This document shows, piece by piece, positions 59,962 through 64,000 of a DNA stretch of 64,000 nt. The stretch is from Streptomyces platensis. GTDB lineage: Bacteria; Actinomycetota; Actinomycetes; Streptomycetales; Streptomycetaceae. The notes below the pieces were generated by a model. The model was given only the letters and a program-made list of their open reading frames with translations. It made no database searches and was not told the DNA's origin. Where the stretch lies: positions 7,502,001 through 7,566,000 of the forward strand of contig NZ_CP023691.1 in the NCBI RefSeq assembly GCF_008704855.1. The letters are read 5' to 3'. Position numbers and translations under genes: made by a program. The first letter of the stretch is position 1. Each line of letters starts with the position of its first letter.

Positions 59962-61302
59962 ATGTCGAACGCCGAACACCTGGCCAAGGACCGGACGCCC
60001 GACAGCGTCCGTCCCCCGTCGCGGCTGCGGCAGCTGGCCGCCGCCTCCATCGGCAACGCCGTCGAGTGGTACGACTGGTACGCGTACTCCTTCCTCGCGG
60101 TCTACTTCGCCGAGCAGGTCTTCCCGAAGGGCGCCGGCAACTCCCTGGTCCCGCTGCTCTCGACCTTCGCGGTTTTCGCGGTCGGGTTCTTCATGCGGCC
60201 GGTCGGCGGACTGGTGATGGGCGCGATCGCCGACCGCCACGGCCGGCGGACCGCACTGACCCTCACCATCCTGCTGATGGGCGGCGGCAGTCTGCTGGTC
60301 GCGCTCACCCCCACCTATACGGCCACCGGAGTCCTCGCCCCGCTCGTGCTGGTTCTCGCCCGCCTGGTCCAAGGCCTTTCGGTGGGCGGGGAGTTCGCCG
60401 CCTCCACGACCTTCCTCGTCGAATCGGCGGGGCCCGGCCGGCGCGGGCTGTTCTCCAGCTTCCAGTACGTGTCCACCACCGCCGGCCAGCTGCTGGCGTC
60501 CGCAACCGCGGCGCTGCTCGCCGCGCTGCTCACCGAGCAGCAGATGGGGGAGTGGGGCTGGCGGGTGGCGTTCCTGATCGGCGCGCTGCTGAGCCTGCTG
60601 GGACTGTGGATCCGGCGCGGCGCCCAGGAGACCCTTCCCCAAGCTCTCCACGCTGATCGAGCAGGGGAGACCCCGGTCGAGCGGCGGGCGGCCGATCGCC
60701 CCGGCCTCTTCGAGGCGCTGCGCCGCCACCCCCGCCAGTCGCTGCTGATCTGCGGTATCACCGCCGGCGGCACCATCGCCTACTACACCTGGACCACCTA
60801 CCTGCCCACCTACGCGCAGGTCAACGCGGGCTTCGACAAAGGTGAGGCGCTCACCGTCGGAACCCTCTCGCTCATCTTCTTCGCCCTGCTCCAGCCACTC
60901 GGCGGACTGCTCTCGGACCGCATCGGCCGCAAACCGCTGCTGCTCGGCTTCTCCCTGGGCTTCGCCGTCCTGGCCGTGCCGCTGCTGCACCTGGTCACCG
61001 ACTCGTTCGTCTCGCTCCTGCTGGTGCAGTGCGCGGGCATGGTGCTGCTCACCGGATACACCTCGGTCGCCGCGGCCGTGAACGCCGAGGTGTTCCCCGC
61101 GCGGGTACGCGCCGCCGGCATCGGTTTCCCCTACTCGCTCACCGTCGCCCTCTTCGGCGGCACCGCTCCGTACGTCGGCACCTGGTTCAAGCAGGCCGGC
61201 CACGCCGACCTCTTCCCCTGGTACGTGGCCGCGCTCTGCCTGGTGTCGTTCCTCGTCTATCTGACGCTGCCGGAGACGGCACGGCAGGAGCTGGAGAAGT
61301 AG
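59962..61302 (+). CDS. MHS-family MFS transporter (metabolite:H+ symporter)
   Basis: A 446-residue twelve-helix MFS protein of the metabolite/H+ symporter group (ProP, KgtP and relatives). It opens ASIGNAVEWYDWYAYSFLAVYFAEQVFP, the MHS hallmark, with GAIADRHGRR between helices 2 and 3, LSVGGEFAASTTFLVES and LLSDRIGRKPLLLG between helices 8 and 9. Probable substrates are small organic acids, betaines or amino acids; sequence does not decide. ATG 59962 follows GGAGCGGAGGACC. Ends with a strong bidirectional terminator. Confidence 0.93.
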   Translation: MSNAEHLAKDRTPDSVRPPSRLRQLAAASIGNAVEWYDWYAYSFLAVYFAEQVFPKGAGNSLVPLLSTFAVFAVGFFMRPVGGLVMGAIADRHGRRTALTLTILLMGGGSLLVALTPTYTATGVLAPLVLVLARLVQGLSVGGEFAASTTFLVESAGPGRRGLFSSFQYVSTTAGQLLASATAALLAALLTEQQMGEWGWRVAFLIGALLSLLGLWIRRGAQETLPQALHADRAGETPVERRAADRPGLFEALRRHPRQSLLICGITAGGTIAYYTWTTYLPTYAQVNAGFDKGEALTVGTLSLIFFALLQPLGGLLSDRIGRKPLLLGFSLGFAVLAVPLLHLVTDSFVSLLLVQCAGMVLLTGYTSVAAAVNAEVFPARVRAAGIGFPYSLTVALFGGTAPYVGTWFKQAGHADLFPWYVAALCLVSFLVYLTLPETARQELEK

Positions 61303-61314
61303 CCGGCGGACACG

Positions 61315-61354
61315 AAGGCGCCGCCCGTCCCGGGACAGGGACGGGCGGCGCCTT
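61315..61354. terminator. Bidirectional hairpin terminator
   Basis: A 17-bp stem (AAGGCGCCGCCCGTCCC at 61315-61331 with its complement at 61338-61354) and 6-base loop. It lies between the MHS transporter and the small opposite-strand peptide gene, so it can end both transcripts. Confidence 0.88.
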
Positions 61355-61370
61355 GGGGGGGTGAGGTCTA

Positions 61371-61430
61371 TCAGACCAGCCAACCCAAGAAGTGCAGGAT
61401 GTTGGCCACCAGGTGCGTGAGGATGTCCAT
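61371..61430 (-). CDS. 19-residue hydrophobic peptide
   Basis: A complete frame encodes MDILTHLVANILHFLGWLV with stop at 61373-61371. It is preceded by an excellent ribosome site, AAGGAGAAGAATCCCC then ATG, and followed by a strong hairpin terminator. The peptide is a single hydrophobic, amphipathic-looking helix with two His, like small membrane peptides or type I toxin-like peptides. It is too short for routine annotation. That it is a gene is inferred from the ribosome site, terminator and clean frame; function is unknown. Confidence 0.6.
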   Translation of the reverse strand: MDILTHLVANILHFLGWLV

Positions 61431-61981
61431 GGGGATTCTTCTCCTTGAAGTCGCGGGACTCAACTCTCCGGACCAGCAGGGGATATCGACCGGAGGCGCG
61501 GTGACGGTCTGCAGCACGTCGCTCGCGCCCCGTCATCATGGCTCGTCGCTGCGAGTCAATTGAAGGCCTTCCCTCTTCGATCTGCTTACCGGCGAACACT
61601 CGCTCCCGCGTTCGCGTGTTCGCATCGTGTGGAGTCTTCGCGATGCCCCATATGGCGCCCCTGCCGCCCTTTAAGAGGGCATGGCGGGGCTTGTGCGGGC
61701 ATGCCGGTCGCGCGCTGCGTGACCTTTCTCATTGCCGATCTCATTGCTGAAATGAGCCGGGCGGCATTCACCCGGAATTGACGTGCAATCAGAACTCTCG
61801 GGCGCCCGGGCAATGATGGACATATACCCGGAAGTGGGCTCACGGAACCCGCCGGTAGCGAAACGGTGCGTCAGGAACTCGATAATCCCGCCGGAATCCC
61901 TCGGCGCCGGTGTCCGAGTTTCACAAGACGATCACGTGTTAGCGTCCGTCGCCGCGAACCGAATACGCGAAAGGAAACTCC
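61431..61981. other. 551-bp region without a supported gene
   Basis: The promoter of the 19-residue peptide (leftward) and of the MHYT gene (rightward) should lie here. Composition is more AT-rich than average, with hairpin GCCCT-TTAAG-AGGGC at about 61667-61681 inside a larger imperfect inverted repeat (CCCTGCCG...CGGGGC). An AT-rich run AACGGTGCGTCAGGAACTCG precedes the MHYT start. No protein or RNA gene is called. Confidence 0.45.
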
Positions 61982-62746
61982 GTGGGCCACCTGCACCACT
62001 TCAGCGCGGGCTGGATATCTCCGGTCCTCGCCTATGCCATGGCATGCGTGGGATCCGCCCTCGGGCTGCGCTGCACGGTAAGGGCGCGGGCGGCCGACGG
62101 CCGGTCACGCCGTAATTGGCTGCTGACCGCCTCCGTCGCCATCGGCTCCGGCATCTGGACCATGCACTTCATCGCCATGCTCGGCTTCGGGGTCACCGGC
62201 AGCCCGGTCCACTACGACGTCCCGCTGACCGTCCTCAGCCTGCTGATCGCCATGGTGGTCGTCGGCGCCGGGGTCTTCACGGTCGGCTACGGTCCCCCCG
62301 GACTGCGCTCGCTGCTGCTCGGCGGCCTGGGCACCGGTGTCGGCGTGGCCGCCATGCACTACCTGGGCATGGTGGCGATGCGACTGCACGGGCACGTCGC
62401 CTTCGACCCGGGGCTGGTCGCGCTCTCGGTCGTCATCGCCGCCGGCGCCGCCACCGCCGCCCTGTGGGCCGCGCTCACCGTGCGGGGCACCATGGGCGCG
62501 GTCCTCGCCTCCCTCGTCATGGGGCTTGCGGTCAGCAGCATGCACTACACCGGAATGGCTGCCGTACGCATCGAATTGACGCCCAGCCGGGCGCCGTTGA
62601 CCGGCGTTACCGCAATGGAATTCGTCTTTCCGCTGGCCGTCGCCCTCGGTTCATTTCTCTTCCTCACAGCGGCCTTTGTCGCATTGTCCCCGACCGCCCG
62701 CGAGCGTGCCGCAGCCGCCTCCGTCGATTCGCTGCCCGAGCACTGA
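61982..62746 (+). CDS. MHYT-domain integral membrane sensor protein
   Basis: A 254-residue protein with seven hydrophobic helices and three MHYT motifs: MHFIAML, MHYLGMV and MHYTGMA, spaced as in the family. MHYT domains are predicted to bind copper and sense gases such as O2, CO or NO. There is no attached output domain, so it acts alone or with a partner. The GTG start at 61982 has AAAGGAAAC upstream. A nitrate/nitrite-sensor-type kinase follows 33 bp later on the same strand, making a sensor pair likely. Confidence 0.9.
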   Translation: MGHLHHFSAGWISPVLAYAMACVGSALGLRCTVRARAADGRSRRNWLLTASVAIGSGIWTMHFIAMLGFGVTGSPVHYDVPLTVLSLLIAMVVVGAGVFTVGYGPPGLRSLLLGGLGTGVGVAAMHYLGMVAMRLHGHVAFDPGLVALSVVIAAGAATAALWAALTVRGTMGAVLASLVMGLAVSSMHYTGMAAVRIELTPSRAPLTGVTAMEFVFPLAVALGSFLFLTAAFVALSPTARERAAAASVDSLPEH

Positions 62747-62779
62747 ACTCCGCACCTCGTCAGACCTGTTGAGGAATTC

Positions 62780-64000
62780 ATGCACATACGACAGACCCCG
62801 GACGGATCCGGGCCCGCAGGGGAGGCCCAGCCGCCTGGGAACAACCGCCCCCGGCATGCGCTGCCCGCGGTCGCCAAGTCCTGGAAATTCGCTACGGATT
62901 ACCGCGTTCGCCTGATGCCCCGCTCGGTGCGCGCGAAGATCGTCGCGCTGCTCATGGTTCCCGTGGTGTCCCTGATCGCCCTCTGGGCGTTCGCCACCGT
63001 CACCACCGCGCGGAATGTCTCCGACCTTCAGCGGCTCAAGGACGTCAACGCCACCCTCGTCGCCCCCGTCGGGGACTTCGTCTCCGCCGTACAGGAAGAG
63101 CGCAGCGCCGCGGCCCGCGCGCTCGCGTCCCCCGATCCCGGACGTCAGCAGACGCTGCGGGAGCGGCAGCGGGCCACCGACTCCGCCGCGGTCGCCCTCC
63201 GGGACGGCATCGACTCCGGCAGTGCGGACGCGGAGACGACCGACGCCCAGCTGCCCGGCCGTATCGACCGGCTGCTGCATGACGCCGACGGGCTGGCCGC
63301 GCTGCGCGGACGCGTCGACGGCCACAAGCCCGACCGGGACCGTCTGGTCGCCGACTACACCGGCCTCATCGAGGACGGTTTCGCCACCGTCGGCGCGCTG
63401 ACCGGGCTGGAGAAGACGGCGGTCTCCTCGGAGGCGCGGGTCGTCCTGGAACTCTCCCGGGCCCGCGAGGCGCTCGCCCATGAGGACGCGGTCCTCGGCG
63501 CCGCCCAACTCTCCGGCCGGATGTCACCGGGGCAGTTCGACGCGTTCACCGGCGCGGTGCACACCCAGCGCGCCCTGTTCGCCGCCGCGGTCGACGATCT
63601 GCGGCCCCGGGACGCCGCGGCCTACCACCGGATCCTGGACGGTGCGGCCTACCGCGAACTGCGCGCCGCCGAGAACGCCGTACGGGACGCCGGCGCGGGC
63701 ACCCCGGCCGCCACCGCCGTCCCCGCCGTGCGCTGGACCGATGTCAGCGACACCGTTCTGCACGACCTGCACACCGCACAGCGGGCCGCGAGCACCGGGG
63801 CGGCCCGGGACGCCGACCCGCTGTCCGCCGGCACCCTCGGCGGACCCGGCATCGCCGTCGTCCTGGGCCTGGCCGGTGTCCTGCTCTCGCTCCTCATCTC
63901 GGTCAAGATCGGCCGTCGGCTGGTCGTCGAGCTTGAGCAGCTGCGCAACTCCGCGCTGCGGGTCGCCCGCCGGGATCTGCCCGCCTCCATGCGGCTGCTG
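62780..64000 (+). CDS. Sensor histidine kinase with nitrate/nitrite-sensing (NIT) domain, partial (CvnA-like)
   Basis: 407 residues are visible before the window ends. A basic N-terminus precedes a first transmembrane helix (KIVALLMVPVVSLIALWAFATV). A helical extracytoplasmic NIT-type domain follows (VGDFVSAVQEERSAAARALASPDP, RATDSAAVALRDGI, SSEARVVLELSRAREAL), then a second helix (GIAVVLGLAGVLLSLLISV) and a HAMP-like start (VELEQLRNSALRVARRDLPASM). This is the build of Streptomyces conservon kinases (CvnA) and nitrate sensors; the kinase domain lies outside. ATG 62780 follows GAGGAATTC. Confidence 0.85.
   Translation, partial: MHIRQTPDGSGPAGEAQPPGNNRPRHALPAVAKSWKFATDYRVRLMPRSVRAKIVALLMVPVVSLIALWAFATVTTARNVSDLQRLKDVNATLVAPVGDFVSAVQEERSAAARALASPDPGRQQTLRERQRATDSAAVALRDGIDSGSADAETTDAQLPGRIDRLLHDADGLAALRGRVDGHKPDRDRLVADYTGLIEDGFATVGALTGLEKTAVSSEARVVLELSRAREALAHEDAVLGAAQLSGRMSPGQFDAFTGAVHTQRALFAAAVDDLRPRDAAAYHRILDGAAYRELRAAENAVRDAGAGTPAATAVPAVRWTDVSDTVLHDLHTAQRAASTGAARDADPLSAGTLGGPGIAVVLGLAGVLLSLLISVKIGRRLVVELEQLRNSALRVARRDLPASMRLL

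Noticed and set aside
59779..61599. 606-codon opposite-strand frame across the MHS transporter
   Set aside because: Shadow of the transporter; low-complexity charged translation, no family.

Overview
The window is high-GC actinobacterial DNA and almost certainly comes from a Streptomyces chromosome. The evidence is extreme third-position GC, frequent GTG starts, rare TTA (bldA-type) codons, conservon-type GTPase, roadblock and sensor-kinase genes, a dispersed GGGGCGCGGGGAACTGCGCG repeat, and a rifamycin-associated element (RAE) upstream of resistance genes. No tRNA, rRNA, CRISPR array or complete insertion sequence was seen.

Layout. 1-12 kb is a carbohydrate block: a ROK regulator (cut by the window edge), xylB and, divergently, xylA, then an acetylxylan esterase, a polar amino-acid ABC importer, homocysteine S-methyltransferase and a GH2 beta-galactosidase. 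12-16.2 kb holds a SWIM/SNF2 helicase pair. 16.55-17.19 kb is a gene-free repeat island with two inverted 117-bp elements that have terminal inverted repeats. 17.2-28 kb holds small hypotheticals, an MpaB-like oxygenase, a methyltransferase, a dispersed CvnD-like GTPase and CvnB-like roadblock protein, TesB thioesterase, a DUF3516 Ski2-like helicase and a nucleotidyltransferase. 28.4-34 kb holds a YdjM-like membrane protein, a decayed Eis-type acetyltransferase and a probable rifamycin resistance unit: RAE, glycosyltransferase (rgt-like) and HelR-like RNA polymerase protection protein. 34.2-45 kb holds a membrane-anchored secreted protein, a heterodimeric ABC exporter with complementary degenerate ATP sites, a YkuD-fold lipoprotein, a dienelactone-hydrolase homologue lacking its nucleophile, a Tat-exported GH109-like protein and a secreted alpha-amylase. 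44.2-54 kb holds a MarR-controlled ABC exporter next to a truncated D-lactate dehydrogenase remnant, an ArsR-like regulator divergent from a peptide deformylase, SDR, HD and Nudix enzymes, and a two-gene operon (toroid membrane protein and cupin) in which both genes carry TTA codons.

54.3-59 kb is a coherent one-carbon/nitrogen module: formamidase (fmdA), AmiS/UreI channel, FmdB zinc ribbon, paired CrcB fluoride channels and a divergent NAD-dependent formate dehydrogenase. Formamide would yield ammonia and formate, and formate would yield CO2 and NADH. 59-64 kb holds a small hypothetical, an MHS-family transporter, an unlisted 19-residue hydrophobic peptide gene, an MHYT membrane sensor and the start of a nitrate-sensor-type histidine kinase (CvnA-like) that runs off the window.

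All functions are read from sequence motifs and family knowledge. No database search was possible.
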